64,000 nucleotides of DNA from Paraburkholderia sp. CNPSo 3272 (GCF_024206495.1 NZ_JAMBPQ010000004.1:309410-373409); one strand, 5' to 3'. Shown: positions 52,482 to 63,354, counted from the first letter of the stretch. Made by a program: numbers and translations. The notes: generated from the sequence alone by a model not told the origin.

Positions 52482-53720
52482 ATGAAGCACAACGCACCCG
52501 TTCTGCGCGGCATCGTCGCCGCTCTCGCGCTGGCCGGCGCGCTCGCGGCCCACGCCGCGCAGCCGCTCAACGCAAACGTAATTCACTGGTGGACGTCGGG
52601 CGGCGAGTCGGCCGCGATCAAGCAGTTCGCGCTTGCCTACGATCAGGCGGGTGGGAAGTGGGTGGACAACGCGATCGCCGGCGGGGACCAGGCGCGCGCA
52701 ACGGCAATCAACCGAATCGTGGGCGGCGATCCGCCCACCGCCGCGCAGTTCAATACGTCCACGCAGTTTCACGACCTCATCGACCAGGGACTCCTTAACA
52801 ATGTCGATGCGGTCGCAACGAAGGAGAACTGGAGCGGCATCTTTCCTGAATCGATTCTCACGGCGATCAAGGTCAAAGGGCACTACTATGCCGCGCCCGT
52901 GAATATCCACATGCAGGACTGGTTCTTCTATTCGAAGCCCGCGTTCGCCAAGGCCGGGATCAAGAGCGAACCGCAGAATTTCGACGAACTCTTCGCCGAT
53001 CTCGACAAGCTAAAGTCGGCTGGCCTGATTGCGCTCGCGCTGGGCGGCCAGGCCTGGCAGGAGAAGATCACCTTCGACGCCATCTTCGCCGACATGGACC
53101 GCGACCTCTACATGAAGGTCTACCGCGACCGCGACGCGAACGCCGTGAATTCGCCGGCGTTCCGTAACGTGCTCACGACCTTCAAGCGGCTGCATAATTA
53201 CGTGGATCCGGGCTCGCCCGGCCGCAACTGGAACGACGCCACGGCGCTCGTGATTTCCGGCAAGGCGGGCATGCAGATCATGGGCGACTGGGCCAAGGGC
53301 GAGTTCTCGGCCGCGAACCAGGTGGCGGGCAAGGACTTCGGATGCTTCCCCGGCTTCCCGAAGTCGCCGTACATGATCGCCGGCGACGTGTTCGTGTTCC
53401 CGAAGACCGACAACCCCGAGCAGGTCAAGGCGCAGCAACTGCTCGCCACGGTGATGACGTCGCCTGCCGCGCAGGTCGCGTTCAACCAGAAGAAGGGCTC
53501 GATTCCGATTCGCCCGGACGTGGACACCTCGGGCTTCGACATCTGCGCGAAGGAGGGCATGACGATCATGAAGGACAAGCCGCGGCAACTGCCGAACCCG
53601 GAAATGCTGATTCCGCCTGATGTCCAGGGCGCGCTCCAGGACGTCATCACGAACTTCTGGAACAAGAACCAGTCGGCCGAAGACGCGCAGAAGGCCTTCG
53701 CCACGGCAATCCAGAGCTGA
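52482..53720 (+). CDS. Sugar ABC transporter, periplasmic binding protein (GtsA-like)
   Basis: 412 residues. Signal peptide (AALALAGALAAHAAQ, cleavage near residue 26) and type II extracellular solute-binding fold (VIHWWTSGGESAAIKQFALAYD at the start). It resembles the glucose-type GtsA binding proteins of Pseudomonas. The GGDPPTAAQFNTSTQFHDL segment and the Trp-containing contacts suit a hexose or disaccharide. It lies 244 bp after the glucosidase, so a second promoter is possible; it is followed by two permeases and an ATPase in tight array. Confidence 0.85.
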   Translation: MKHNAPVLRGIVAALALAGALAAHAAQPLNANVIHWWTSGGESAAIKQFALAYDQAGGKWVDNAIAGGDQARATAINRIVGGDPPTAAQFNTSTQFHDLIDQGLLNNVDAVATKENWSGIFPESILTAIKVKGHYYAAPVNIHMQDWFFYSKPAFAKAGIKSEPQNFDELFADLDKLKSAGLIALALGGQAWQEKITFDAIFADMDRDLYMKVYRDRDANAVNSPAFRNVLTTFKRLHNYVDPGSPGRNWNDATALVISGKAGMQIMGDWAKGEFSAANQVAGKDFGCFPGFPKSPYMIAGDVFVFPKTDNPEQVKAQQLLATVMTSPAAQVAFNQKKGSIPIRPDVDTSGFDICAKEGMTIMKDKPRQLPNPEMLIPPDVQGALQDVITNFWNKNQSAEDAQKAFATAIQS

Positions 53721-53728
53721 GCGCAACC

Positions 53729-54673
53729 ATGTACGCCGCCAAGCTGCACCCGGCCAAACGCCAAGCGGGGCAAGTGCGCAGCGCGCGCCCCGCGCGGCGG
53801 CGGATCTCGCTCGCCGCCTGGATCGCGCTCGCGCCGATGGCGGCGACGGTCCTGTTCGCGTATCTCGGCACCATGTTGTGGACAGCGCGCGTCTCGCTCA
53901 GCCTCTCGCGCTCGCTGCCCACCAACACTTTCGCGGGCGTGACGCAGTACGTGCGGCTCTTCCAGAACGACCGCTGGATCCTGTCGCTGCAGAATCTCGT
54001 GATCTACGGTGTTTGCTTCATCGCGGCATGCCTCGTGATCGGGCTGCTGCTCGCGATCTTCATCGACCAGCGCGTCGTGGCGGAAGGCGCGCTGCGCACG
54101 GTGTTTCTCTATCCCTATGCGATGTCGTTCGTCGCAACGGGCCTCGTCTGGCAGTGGATCCTCAACCCCGAACTCGGCGTGCAGGCCGTGCTGCGGCACA
54201 TGGGATTCGAGCACGCGCGTTTCGACTGGATAGTGACGCAGCGCTTCGCGATCTACACGCTCGTGATCGCCACGGTGTGGCAGGCCTCGGGCCTCGTGAT
54301 GGCGCTGATGCTCGCGGGCCTGCGCGGCATCGACGACGAAATATGGAAGGCCGCGCGCCTCGACGGCATTCCTCGCTGGCGCGTGTACGCGAGCATCGTC
54401 GTGCCGATGCTCAAGGCCTCGCTCTCCACGGCATTCGTGCTGCTCTTCGTGATGGTCGTGAAGCTCTACGACGCCGTGGTCGCGATGACCCAGGGCGGCC
54501 CCGGCACCGCGAGCGAGGTGCCCGCGAAATTCATCATGGATTACCTGTTCAATCGCGCGAACATCGGGCTCGCATCGGCCGCGTCGATCGTGCTGCTCGC
54601 TACCGTCCTCGCGATTCTTGCGCCATTCTTCTACGCGCGCAGCCGCGCGGCGCTCAAAGGAGACCGGGCATGA
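53729..54673 (+). CDS. Sugar ABC transporter, permease (GtsB-like)
   Basis: 314 residues with about six membrane helices. The inner-membrane ABC permease signature is at EIWKAARLDGIPRWRVYASIVVPML (EAA-like loop, the contact with the ATPase). The N-terminal 30 residues are basic and cytoplasmic (KLHPAKRQAGQVRSARPARRR). Begins 8 bp after the binding-protein gene and ends overlapping the second permease gene (ATGA). Confidence 0.9.
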   Translation: MYAAKLHPAKRQAGQVRSARPARRRISLAAWIALAPMAATVLFAYLGTMLWTARVSLSLSRSLPTNTFAGVTQYVRLFQNDRWILSLQNLVIYGVCFIAACLVIGLLLAIFIDQRVVAEGALRTVFLYPYAMSFVATGLVWQWILNPELGVQAVLRHMGFEHARFDWIVTQRFAIYTLVIATVWQASGLVMALMLAGLRGIDDEIWKAARLDGIPRWRVYASIVVPMLKASLSTAFVLLFVMVVKLYDAVVAMTQGGPGTASEVPAKFIMDYLFNRANIGLASAASIVLLATVLAILAPFFYARSRAALKGDRA

Positions 54674-55599
54674 GCACGCCTTTGGCCGATTCGCTGCGGC
54701 CCGCGCCCGCTCCGGCGCGTGCCGCACACAAGCGGCGTAAGCCGCGCAGCCGCTTAACGCCCGCGCGGCTCGGCGTATATGCGTTTCTGTTCACCGCGGC
54801 GCTGTTCTTCCTGCTGCCGCTCTATGTGATGCTGGTGACTTCGGTCAAGCCGATGACCGAGATCCGCCTCGGTCATCTGCTCGCGCTGCCGCTGCATTTC
54901 ACGCTCTCGCCGTGGCGCGACGCGTGGTCCTCCGCGTGCACGGGTCTCGACTGCGGCGGCATCCGCGTGGGCTTCTGGAATTCGGTGCGCATCGTCGTGC
55001 CGAGCACGGTTATTTCTATCGCCGTGGGCGCCGTGAACGGTTACGCGCTGTCATTCTGGCGGCCGCGCGGCGCGGGCGTGCTGTTCGGCATTCTGCTCGC
55101 GGGCGCGTTCATTCCCGTGCAGGTGATGGTGTACCCGCTCGTGCGCGTGCTCGCCTTCGTGCATCTGTTCAGTTCGCTGCCGGGCATCGTGGTGATACAC
55201 ACGATCTTCGGCATGCCGGTCATGACGCTCCTGTTCCGCAACTACTATGCGTCGTTGCCCCAGGAGCTGTTCAAGGCCGCGCGCATCGACGGCGGCGGGT
55301 TCTGGCGCATCTTCCTGCAGCTCATGCTACCGATGTCGGTGCCGATCATCGTCGTGGCGATCATCATGCAGGTCACCGGCATCTGGAACGACTACATTCT
55401 CGGCCTCGTGTTCGCGGGCACGAAAAACCTCCCGATGACGGTGCAGTTGAACAACATCATCAACACGACGACCGGCGAGCGTATCTACAACGTCAACATG
55501 GCCGCGACGATCCTCACGTCGGCCGTGCCACTCGCGATCTACTTCATTTCGGGGCGCTGGTTCGTGCGCGGCATCGCCTCGGGCGCGGTGAAAGGCTAG
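54670..55599 (+). CDS. Sugar ABC transporter, permease (GtsC-like)
   Basis: 309 residues with about six membrane helices and a basic N-terminal tail. The EAA-loop signature is LPQELFKAARIDGGGFWRIFLQLMLP. Matches the second permease of carbohydrate uptake transporters (CUT1 type). The ATG overlaps the previous stop (ATGA); a longer open frame starting upstream is the antisense-like read-through of neighbouring coding DNA and is not used. The next gene begins 9 bp later. Confidence 0.9.
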   Translation: MSTPLADSLRPAPAPARAAHKRRKPRSRLTPARLGVYAFLFTAALFFLLPLYVMLVTSVKPMTEIRLGHLLALPLHFTLSPWRDAWSSACTGLDCGGIRVGFWNSVRIVVPSTVISIAVGAVNGYALSFWRPRGAGVLFGILLAGAFIPVQVMVYPLVRVLAFVHLFSSLPGIVVIHTIFGMPVMTLLFRNYYASLPQELFKAARIDGGGFWRIFLQLMLPMSVPIIVVAIIMQVTGIWNDYILGLVFAGTKNLPMTVQLNNIINTTTGERIYNVNMAATILTSAVPLAIYFISGRWFVRGIASGAVKG

Positions 55600-55608
55600 G
55601 AGCAGGGC

Positions 55609-56705
<1,097 letters not shown>

Positions 56706-56706
<1 letters not shown>

Positions 56707-57749
56707 TGAATACAACCGACAAAGACAGAGAGACCAGGAACGTGGCGACCCTGAAAGACGTGGCGGCGCTGGCCGGCGTGGGCCTTTCGACGGCTTCGCG
56801 GGCGATATCGGGCAACGGTCCGGTCTCGGCGGAAGCAGCCGCGCGCGTACAGGCTGCGATCGAGCAGCTCAACTTCCGGCCTTCGTCCATCGGCCGGGCG
56901 ATGGCCACGAAGTCGCTCGGCATCATCGGTATCTTCGTACCGACGTTTTTCGGCTCGTACTACGGCACCATCCTGAAGGAAACCGATACGCAGTTGCGCG
57001 CCGTGCGGCGCCATGTGGTGGTCGCTACCGGTTGCGGCGAAGCTTCGCCGCGCGAGCAGGCCATCGAGGCCGTGCGCTTTCTGATCGGCCGCGATTGCGA
57101 CGGCGTCGTGGTCATCAGCCACGATCTGTACGACGACGACCTCCAGATGCTGCACGCCATGCACCCGCGCATGGCCTTCCTGAACCGCTCATTCGATCAG
57201 TTGCCCGAAGCATCGTTTTGCGCCGATCACTTTCACGGCGGCGAGATGGCCGCCCGCACGCTCATCGAGCACGGCCATCGCGAGCTTGCTGTGATCGGCG
57301 GCCCGTCCACGTCATCGGACAATGCCGCGCGTCTGCATGGATTTTTCGCCGAACTGGCGCGTCACGGCATCGAGCGCCGGACTGTGCCGCATATCGTCTC
57401 GGACTTCTCGCCCGAAGGCGGCTATGTGGCGGCCGGGACGCTTCTCGAGCGCAGACACCGCTTCACCGGGCTTTTCTGCGCGAACGACACGATGGCCATG
57501 AGTGCGCTCGCGCGCCTGCAGCAGGCAGGCTTGCGCGTGCCCCACGACGTTTCGGTGATCGGCTACGACGACGATTATTCAGCGGCCTACATGGCGCCCG
57601 CGCTGACCTCGGTGCACATTCCCACCGCGGAGCTCACGCGCAATGCGGTGCGCTGGCTCATCAACCAGTGCTACGGCACACAGTGGCCGATCGAGCGCAC
57701 CTTCCCCGTGAGTGTGACGATGCGCGATTCGGTGGTCCGGGCGAAGTAA
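56706..57749 (+). CDS. LacI-family regulator of the beta-glucoside operon
   Basis: 347 residues. After a 13-residue acidic start comes the LacI helix-turn-helix (ATLKDVAALAGVGLSTASRAI) and hinge (RPSSIGRAMATKSLGIIGI), then the ligand domain. The ATG overlaps the ATPase stop, so the regulator is made with the transporter and probably controls the palindrome at 50765-50780. A CebR/SalR-type cellobiose- or glucoside-responsive role is inferred from the position. Confidence 0.87.
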
Positions 57750-57871
57750 CGTACGCGTTGCGTGCAACGAGCCACAGCGGTGGAGGCGAAGGTTAGGTCG
57801 GGGGAGCCGCACCTGGGAGGCGGCAAGTCGCGTAAAATCGAGCCCATTCCCAATCCCCACGTTTTCCATTC

Positions 57872-58642
57872 ATGCCCGCGCAAGACCCGGCTGGTACGGT
57901 CAAGAAAGAAGAGGGCGTCGCTGTCATCGACCGCGCGTGTGCCATCCTGTTCGCGTTTCGACCCGGAGACAGTGCGCTCACGCTCGCCGAACTCGCGGCG
58001 CGCACGGGCCTCTATAAAAGTACGTTGCTGCGGCTGGCCGGTGCGCTGATTCAGCATCGCCTGCTGCTGCGCCTTGACGACGGCCGCTACCAGCTCGGTC
58101 CCGCCACGTTTGCGCTGGGCGCGCTCTATCAGCGCAGTCTCAACATGGGCGACATTCTGCTGCCGCTCATGCGTGAACTGGCCGCGGCGAGCGGCGAGAG
58201 CGTTTCGTTCTACGTGCGCGACAACGCGGTGCGCGTGTGCCTGCATCGCGTCGACTCCCATCATGTGGTGCGCCACCATGTGCGCGAGGGCGACGTGCTG
58301 CCGCTAGAAAGCGGATCTGGCGGCCGCGCGCTGCTGGCATTCGGCGGCGAGCCGGGCGAGCCGTTCGAGACTATTCGCCACGACTTCTACTGCATCTCGA
58401 TCGGTGAACGCGACCGCGAAACCGCCGGCGTGTCCATGCCCGTGTTCGGTGTTCACGATACCTTGCGTGGCGTGCTCACGCTCGCCGGGCCGAGTTCGCG
58501 TATCGACGGGGCGTTCGTCGAGCGCCATCTCGACGCGCTGTTCGGCTGCGCGATACGCGCTACCGACGCGCTCGGCGGCGACTCGCTCGCGCTGCGCGCC
58601 GCCCAACGTGCGCACGCCGCGCGCGCACGTCAGGACGCCTGA
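57872..58642 (+). CDS. IclR-family transcriptional regulator
   Basis: 256 residues. N-terminal winged helix (about 14-75, ALTLAELAARTGLYKSTLLRL) and C-terminal IclR effector domain (GESVSFYVRDNAVRVCLHRV, then GVSMPVFGVHDTLRGVLTLAGP). Transcribed toward the citryl-CoA-lyase-like gene and convergent with it, 51 bp apart. IclR regulators often control degradation genes for acids and aromatics, and the cluster here has CoA-transfer and lyase genes. A matching operator candidate lies ahead of the MFS gene at 62246-62271. Confidence 0.88.
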   Translation: MPAQDPAGTVKKEEGVAVIDRACAILFAFRPGDSALTLAELAARTGLYKSTLLRLAGALIQHRLLLRLDDGRYQLGPATFALGALYQRSLNMGDILLPLMRELAAASGESVSFYVRDNAVRVCLHRVDSHHVVRHHVREGDVLPLESGSGGRALLAFGGEPGEPFETIRHDFYCISIGERDRETAGVSMPVFGVHDTLRGVLTLAGPSSRIDGAFVERHLDALFGCAIRATDALGGDSLALRAAQRAHAARARQDA

Positions 58643-58693
58643 AGCCACGCTTGGCCCGCGCCGTTTGCACGCGTCGCTTTCACGGAGCGTTGA

Positions 58694-59548
58694 TCAGGAC
58701 TGCTCCAGGTGTCGTTCCGGTGCGCCAGTATAGGCGTATGGGATCTGGCGCGGCATGGGCCCCTTGTTACGCTCGCCGCGCCCGCGTTGCTCCCACGCAT
58801 GCGCGAGGATGCCCACCGCACGCGAGAGGCAGAACACGCCGCGCGCCAGTTCGGGCGCAAAGCCCAGTTCGGCGTAGATAACGGCCGTAACGCCGTCAAT
58901 GTTCATCGGCACGGGCCGGTCCTTGCGCTTTTTCAGCAGCGCTTCGATGCCACGCGCAATCGCGGCATAGCGGCCCTCGATGGTGCCGGACGCCACACGT
59001 GCATCGACGAGCGCGAGCAGCCGTCCGGCACGTGGATCGACCGGATGAAAGCGATGACCGAAGCCTGGCAGATACTTGCCGTGACTGGCGATGAACTCGT
59101 CCACACCGGCTTCGACCGCCGCTTCGAATGGGGCCCCTGCCACAATGCGCGCGGCGATGTCGGCATACAGTTCGACCGCCTGCTGGCCGGCGCCGCCGTG
59201 CACATCGTCAAGCGCGTTGAGCGCCGAGGCCATTGCCCCGTTGATCGGCAAGCCGCAGCTCGTGGCCATGCGCGAGATCGCGATCGAAGGCGCGTGTGGT
59301 CCGTGGTCGACCGAGGCCACGAGCGCCGCTTCGAGCAGCGTGGCCTCTTCGTCGCCGGGCAGCTCGCCGCGCAGCATCAGCCAGATCATCTGCGGGAAAC
59401 TCACGTTGCCGATCAGCTCCTGGATCGGATAACCGCGCACCTTGATGGAGCCCGGATGTATGTCGATGATCGAGGTGCTCCAGTAGTCGGCGCAAAGCTC
59501 GGCGAGATCGGGCGTGGCTGTGTTCGTCGTTGGGTTCGTCGTCGGCAT
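58694..59548 (-). CDS. Citryl-CoA lyase-like protein (citrate synthase superfamily)
   Basis: 284 residues, about 100-150 shorter than a citrate synthase, as in citryl-CoA lyases and the C-terminal part of ATP-citrate lyase. The catalytic triad of the superfamily is present: His117 (DVHGGAG), His165 (GFGHRFH) and Asp218 (NIDGV). It should cleave, or make, a citryl-CoA-type thioester: acetyl-CoA plus an oxo acid. Starts 1 bp after the stop of a CoA-transferase gene, so the two act together. The C-terminal WEQRGRGERNKGPMPRQIPYAYTG resembles known citryl-CoA lyases. Confidence 0.85.
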   Translation of the reverse strand: MPTTNPTTNTATPDLAELCADYWSTSIIDIHPGSIKVRGYPIQELIGNVSFPQMIWLMLRGELPGDEEATLLEAALVASVDHGPHAPSIAISRMATSCGLPINGAMASALNALDDVHGGAGQQAVELYADIAARIVAGAPFEAAVEAGVDEFIASHGKYLPGFGHRFHPVDPRAGRLLALVDARVASGTIEGRYAAIARGIEALLKKRKDRPVPMNIDGVTAVIYAELGFAPELARGVFCLSRAVGILAHAWEQRGRGERNKGPMPRQIPYAYTGAPERHLEQS

Positions 59549-59549
59549 G

Positions 59550-60746
59550 TCAGATCACTCCGTCATCGTGAAGGGCGGCGATTTGGGCGGCTTCGTAACC
59601 GAGTGTTGCGAGCGTTTCGCGCGTGTGGGCGCCAAGAACCGGGGCGGGCGTGGCGGGTGCGGCATCGGCATCGGCGAGCCGCAGGCCCGCGCGCGTCACG
59701 CGTTGCGCGGCTTCGCCCTGTGCCGGTTCGAACTCGCGGATGAAGCGCCGTTCGGCCAGATGCGGATGCGCGAGGATTTCGGGCACCGAGAGCACGCGGC
59801 CCACAGGCACGCCGCGCTCGAGCAGGCGCGCTTCCCAGTTGGCCGCGCTGTCGGCGGCGAGCGCGGATTCGATCTCGTCCTTTAGCGCATCGCGATGCTG
59901 CTTGCGCGAATGGCGCGCGGAGAAGCGCTCGTCGCGCGGCAGGTCGGGGCGGCCGATCACCTCGCACAGGCTTTCGAACTGGCGCGTTTCGTTTGCCGCA
60001 ATATTGAGCAGGCCGGCGCCGGTGCGGAAGGAGCCCGAGGGCGCGGCCGTGAAATTCTCGTTGCCCATCGGCGCGGGCTCGACGCCGGCGTTCAGGTAGT
60101 TCGACACGACCCAGCCCATGGTCGCGAGCGTGGCTTCAAGCATCGAAACGTCGAGGCGCCGCCCGCGACCGCTCGTGCGCGCGTCGACGAGCGCGGCGCA
60201 AATGCCGAACGCGGCGGTGAGGCCGCCCACCGTATCGGAGACAGGATAGCCCACGCGCAGCGGCGCGCTATGCGCGTCGCCCGTCACGCTCATCACGCCG
60301 GACATGCCCTGAATGATCTGGTCATACGCCGGGCGGCGCGAGAGCTCGCCTTCGTCGCCGAAACCGGAGATGGCACAGTAGACCAGCGCAGGGTTCACTT
60401 TGGATAACTGATCGTATCCGAGTTCGAGGCGGTCCATCACGCCAGGCCGGAAGTTTTCGACGAGCACGTCGGCGTGGCGTACCAGATCGAGCAAAATGGC
60501 CTTCCCGCGCGGGTCTTTCAGGTTCAGCGTGATCGAGCGCTTGCCCGCATTCACGGCCACGAACGACGCGCCCATATTGCGCGCCGCGGCGTCCTTGTCG
60601 GCACCGAGACGCCGCGCAAGGTCACCGCCTTCAGGATGCTCGACCTTGGTGACTTCGGCGCCAAAGAGCGCGAGTTGATAGGCGCAGAACGGACCCGCGA
60701 GCACATTCGACAGATCCAGGACGCGCACGCCGGCTAACGGGAGCAT
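59550..60746 (-). CDS. CaiB/BaiF-type (class III) CoA-transferase
   Basis: 398 residues of the formyl-CoA-transferase family. N-terminal RVLDLSNVLAGPFCAYQLALFGAEVTKVE and the predicted catalytic aspartate at Asp171 in RVGYPVSDTVGG; the block VENFRPGVMDRL is also conserved. It moves CoA between carboxylates, for example succinyl-CoA to another acid. Between a transporter gene (24 bp away) and a citryl-CoA-lyase-like gene (1 bp), it most likely activates the acid that the lyase cleaves. The acid itself is not known. Confidence 0.9.
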   Translation of the reverse strand: MLPLAGVRVLDLSNVLAGPFCAYQLALFGAEVTKVEHPEGGDLARRLGADKDAAARNMGASFVAVNAGKRSITLNLKDPRGKAILLDLVRHADVLVENFRPGVMDRLELGYDQLSKVNPALVYCAISGFGDEGELSRRPAYDQIIQGMSGVMSVTGDAHSAPLRVGYPVSDTVGGLTAAFGICAALVDARTSGRGRRLDVSMLEATLATMGWVVSNYLNAGVEPAPMGNENFTAAPSGSFRTGAGLLNIAANETRQFESLCEVIGRPDLPRDERFSARHSRKQHRDALKDEIESALAADSAANWEARLLERGVPVGRVLSVPEILAHPHLAERRFIREFEPAQGEAAQRVTRAGLRLADADAAPATPAPVLGAHTRETLATLGYEAAQIAALHDDGVI

Positions 60747-60770
60747 GGTTACCGCCTCGTATTGAATAAA

Positions 60771-62210
60771 TTAGCGGGAGATGTCGTCGAGCGCGCGATT
60801 CTTCGTGCGCGGCCCGAAGATGCCGATGGCCGCCATCACCACGATCATCGCGCCGGTGATCAGCGCGAAAACGCCTGGCACGCCGAAGTGGCGCAGCGCG
60901 AACGCGATCATGAAGCCCGAGAACATCGCGGAGAGGCGCGACATCGAATAAACGAAGCCAACGGCCGTGGCGCGCATGCGCGTGGGGAACAGTTCGACCT
61001 GGTACGCGTGATAGCCGACCGAGAGGAGAGTGCCGCCCAGTGTGATGAGCACGCCGAGGAACATAAGCATGCCTGCCGAAGTCTGCATGGCGAACAGCGT
61101 GCCGCAGACGGCGATGGCGAGCGCCGAGAGCACGACGAGCGTCTTGCGCTCGATGCGGTCGGCAATCGCCATGCCGAGCAGCGGACCGAACGGATTCGAC
61201 GCGGCGATCACGAAAGAGTAGAGCAGGCTGTGCGTGACCGTGACGCCCTTGGAAACGAGCAGCGTCGGCACCCACGAGGCGAAGCCGTAGAAGCCGATGG
61301 CCTGAAACAGATTGAAGACGAGCAGGGTGATCGTGCGGCGACGGTAAGGCGGCTGCCAGATTTCCGCGAAACGCGCCTTGGCCAGCGTTTCGTCGCTGAC
61401 CGATTCGACGACTGGCGCGGGCAGCATGCGCCCGTACTGCGCCTCGATCTTCGCTTCGAGCCTTGCGAGAATGCGCGCGGCTTCCTCGGTGCGGCCGCGC
61501 TGGGCGAGCCAGCGCGCGCTTTCGGGCACGCGGCGGCGGATCGCCCAGGCGATGAGTGCGCCGAACGCGCCGAACATCACGACCCAACGCCAGCCGTCGA
61601 AGCCGAGCGGCGCGCGCGGCACGAACCACCACGCGAGCAATGCGACGGCCGGCACGGCCGTGTACTGCACCAGATGCACGAACGCGAACGCGCGGCCTCG
61701 CATATGCTTTGGCACGAGTTCGCTCACGTAGGTGTCGATGGTGACGAGTTCGACGCCCACGCCAATGCCCGCGATGAGGCGCCACAGGTTGATGCCGGGC
61801 GCGCCTGTCTGTAGCGCCATGACGCAGGTCGCCACCGAGTACCAGAGCAGCGATGCGGTGAACAGCGTGCGGCGGCCATAGCGGTCCGCGAGACCGGTCA
61901 GGCAGAACGTGCCGATGAAGAGCCCCGCGAACGACGCCGCGACGAAGGCGCCGAGACCCGAGAAGCCAAAGAACGAAGCCGTGGTGGTCGAGTAAAGGCC
62001 GCTTTTCACGAGGCCCGGCCCGACATAGGCCGTAAAAAACAGATCGTAGAACTCGAACCAGCCGCCCAGCGAAAGCAGGAGCACGAGCGTCCAGATGGCG
62101 CGCGTGGCCGGCAGGCGGTCAATGCGCGCGTTGATCTCGGCCGCACTGACTGGCGTGGCGGCATGGTCCCGGAGCGACGTGTGTGTCGCTCCGATTGGCA
62201 AGCTGGACAT
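60771..62210 (-). CDS. MFS transporter, organic acid symporter-like
   Basis: 479 residues, about twelve membrane helices with typical MFS motifs (LADRYGRRTLF between helices 2 and 3; VPESARWLAQRGRTEEA before helix 7). The overall type fits the metabolite:proton symporters that import organic acids and aromatics. The long N-terminal region (about 35 polar residues before the first helix) is a feature of this group. First gene of the leftward catabolic operon; the substrate of the pathway is presumably its cargo. Confidence 0.87.
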   Translation of the reverse strand: MSSLPIGATHTSLRDHAATPVSAAEINARIDRLPATRAIWTLVLLLSLGGWFEFYDLFFTAYVGPGLVKSGLYSTTTASFFGFSGLGAFVAASFAGLFIGTFCLTGLADRYGRRTLFTASLLWYSVATCVMALQTGAPGINLWRLIAGIGVGVELVTIDTYVSELVPKHMRGRAFAFVHLVQYTAVPAVALLAWWFVPRAPLGFDGWRWVVMFGAFGALIAWAIRRRVPESARWLAQRGRTEEAARILARLEAKIEAQYGRMLPAPVVESVSDETLAKARFAEIWQPPYRRRTITLLVFNLFQAIGFYGFASWVPTLLVSKGVTVTHSLLYSFVIAASNPFGPLLGMAIADRIERKTLVVLSALAIAVCGTLFAMQTSAGMLMFLGVLITLGGTLLSVGYHAYQVELFPTRMRATAVGFVYSMSRLSAMFSGFMIAFALRHFGVPGVFALITGAMIVVMAAIGIFGPRTKNRALDDISR

Positions 62211-62245
62211 CGGAACCTCCTGAGCGCTTCGTTTATCTGTCTGCT

Positions 62246-62271
62246 CGTTCTATTTGCCAGAACGGCGTTCT
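62246..62271. promoter_or_regulatory. IclR operator candidate upstream of the MFS operon
   Basis: CGTTCT at 62246-62251 and AGAACGGCGTTCT at 62259-62271 form overlapping inverted repeats: CGTTCT-N7-AGAACG and AGAAC-N3-GTTCT. They sit 36-61 bp upstream of the MFS start, the place expected for an IclR-type site. Confidence 0.6.
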
Positions 62272-62436
62272 ACAAGATGGTTCGATGATACTGCGGGCCG
62301 GGAAGCCGGCTGACCAGGGCTTTCACTGAGTCCGGACGTTGGGGGCAGAAGGCGGCGTGCGCCTTGCGGACAGCTACCGGGTATGTCGTGTGCTAATCGC
62401 CGGTCGTTTTATATGGATGCACAGTCAGGAGACGTC

Positions 62437-63309
62437 TTGAAGAAGAAAGTCCTTGCTGGAGTTCCTGCCGCGCTCGCCTTGTCGTTTGGCGCCGCTATCG
62501 CGCTCTGCGGATGTGCGCATCCGGAGAGCGAAGGGCACACACAAGCTCAATCGAATGTGCCATCGCCGCTCACCGATCTCGCCAACAACGAGGGTACTGC
62601 CGCCGCGAACGCGCCGCAGCCAGCCGTCGATCAGCAGGCGCTCGACGCACTCAATGCCATGGGCGCTTATCTGCGCACGTTGCACAAGTTCGAGGTCACC
62701 GCGGACACGTCGACCGACGTCGTGCTCGACGACGGCCAGAACGCCGCGCTGCTGCGCCATACGGTACTCAAGATCAAGCGGCCCGACCGACTTCGCGCCG
62801 ACATCACGGGCAACGGCAACGTGCGCGGACTGGTCTATGACGGCCGCGAGTTCATGACGTTCAACGAAAAGAAAGGCTATTACACGCGCAATGCCGCGCC
62901 ACCGACGCTCGATGGCCTCGTACGCGAACTCGCGAATAGCTGGCGTATCGAAGCGCCGCTCGCGGAGCTTTTCTACTGGGGCAACGGCAAGGACGACAAC
63001 GCGGCGATCTCGGCGGCGCAGGTGCTCGGCGTTGAGAAAGTCGATACGCGCTGGTGCACGCATTACGCGTTTCAGCAGCGAGGCGCCGACTGGGAAATGT
63101 GGATCGAGCAGGGACGGCGGCCGCTGCCGTGCCGCTTGGTCGTTACCGACACGACCCAGCCTTCGAGGCCGCGCCATGAAGTGACGTACCGCTGGAATCT
63201 GGCGCCGTCGTTCGTCGCATCGACATTTGCGTTGCATCCGAATCCCGGTGCGAAGCAAATCGAACTGGAGCCGGCTGCCGTGCGGCCTTCGTTCGAGGAG
63301 GCTCGATGA
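62437..63309 (+). CDS. DUF2092-like exported lipoprotein
   Basis: 290 residues from the TTG at 62437, which has AGGAGA five bases upstream; an ATG at 62413 is an in-frame alternative. A lipoprotein-like signal (LCGC, Cys26) is followed by a periplasmic domain. The pattern (LDALNAMGAYLRTLHKFEVTADTSTDVVLDDG, then KIKRPDRLRADITG and GRRPLPCRLVVTDTTQ, quoted in parts) fits DUF2092, proteins of unknown function. It has a hairpin 19 bp after the stop. No partner gene is evident. Confidence 0.75.
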   Translation: MKKKVLAGVPAALALSFGAAIALCGCAHPESEGHTQAQSNVPSPLTDLANNEGTAAANAPQPAVDQQALDALNAMGAYLRTLHKFEVTADTSTDVVLDDGQNAALLRHTVLKIKRPDRLRADITGNGNVRGLVYDGREFMTFNEKKGYYTRNAAPPTLDGLVRELANSWRIEAPLAELFYWGNGKDDNAAISAAQVLGVEKVDTRWCTHYAFQQRGADWEMWIEQGRRPLPCRLVVTDTTQPSRPRHEVTYRWNLAPSFVASTFALHPNPGAKQIELEPAAVRPSFEEAR

Positions 63310-63327
63310 CCGGCTGCGTAAGCGATC

Positions 63328-63354
63328 GTCCCGATGCTTGCGGGCTATCGGGAC
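63328..63354 (+). terminator. Hairpin after the DUF2092-like gene
   Basis: GTCCCGAT and ATCGGGAC pair perfectly with an 11-base loop. There is no immediate T-run, so termination would be weak. Confidence 0.4.
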
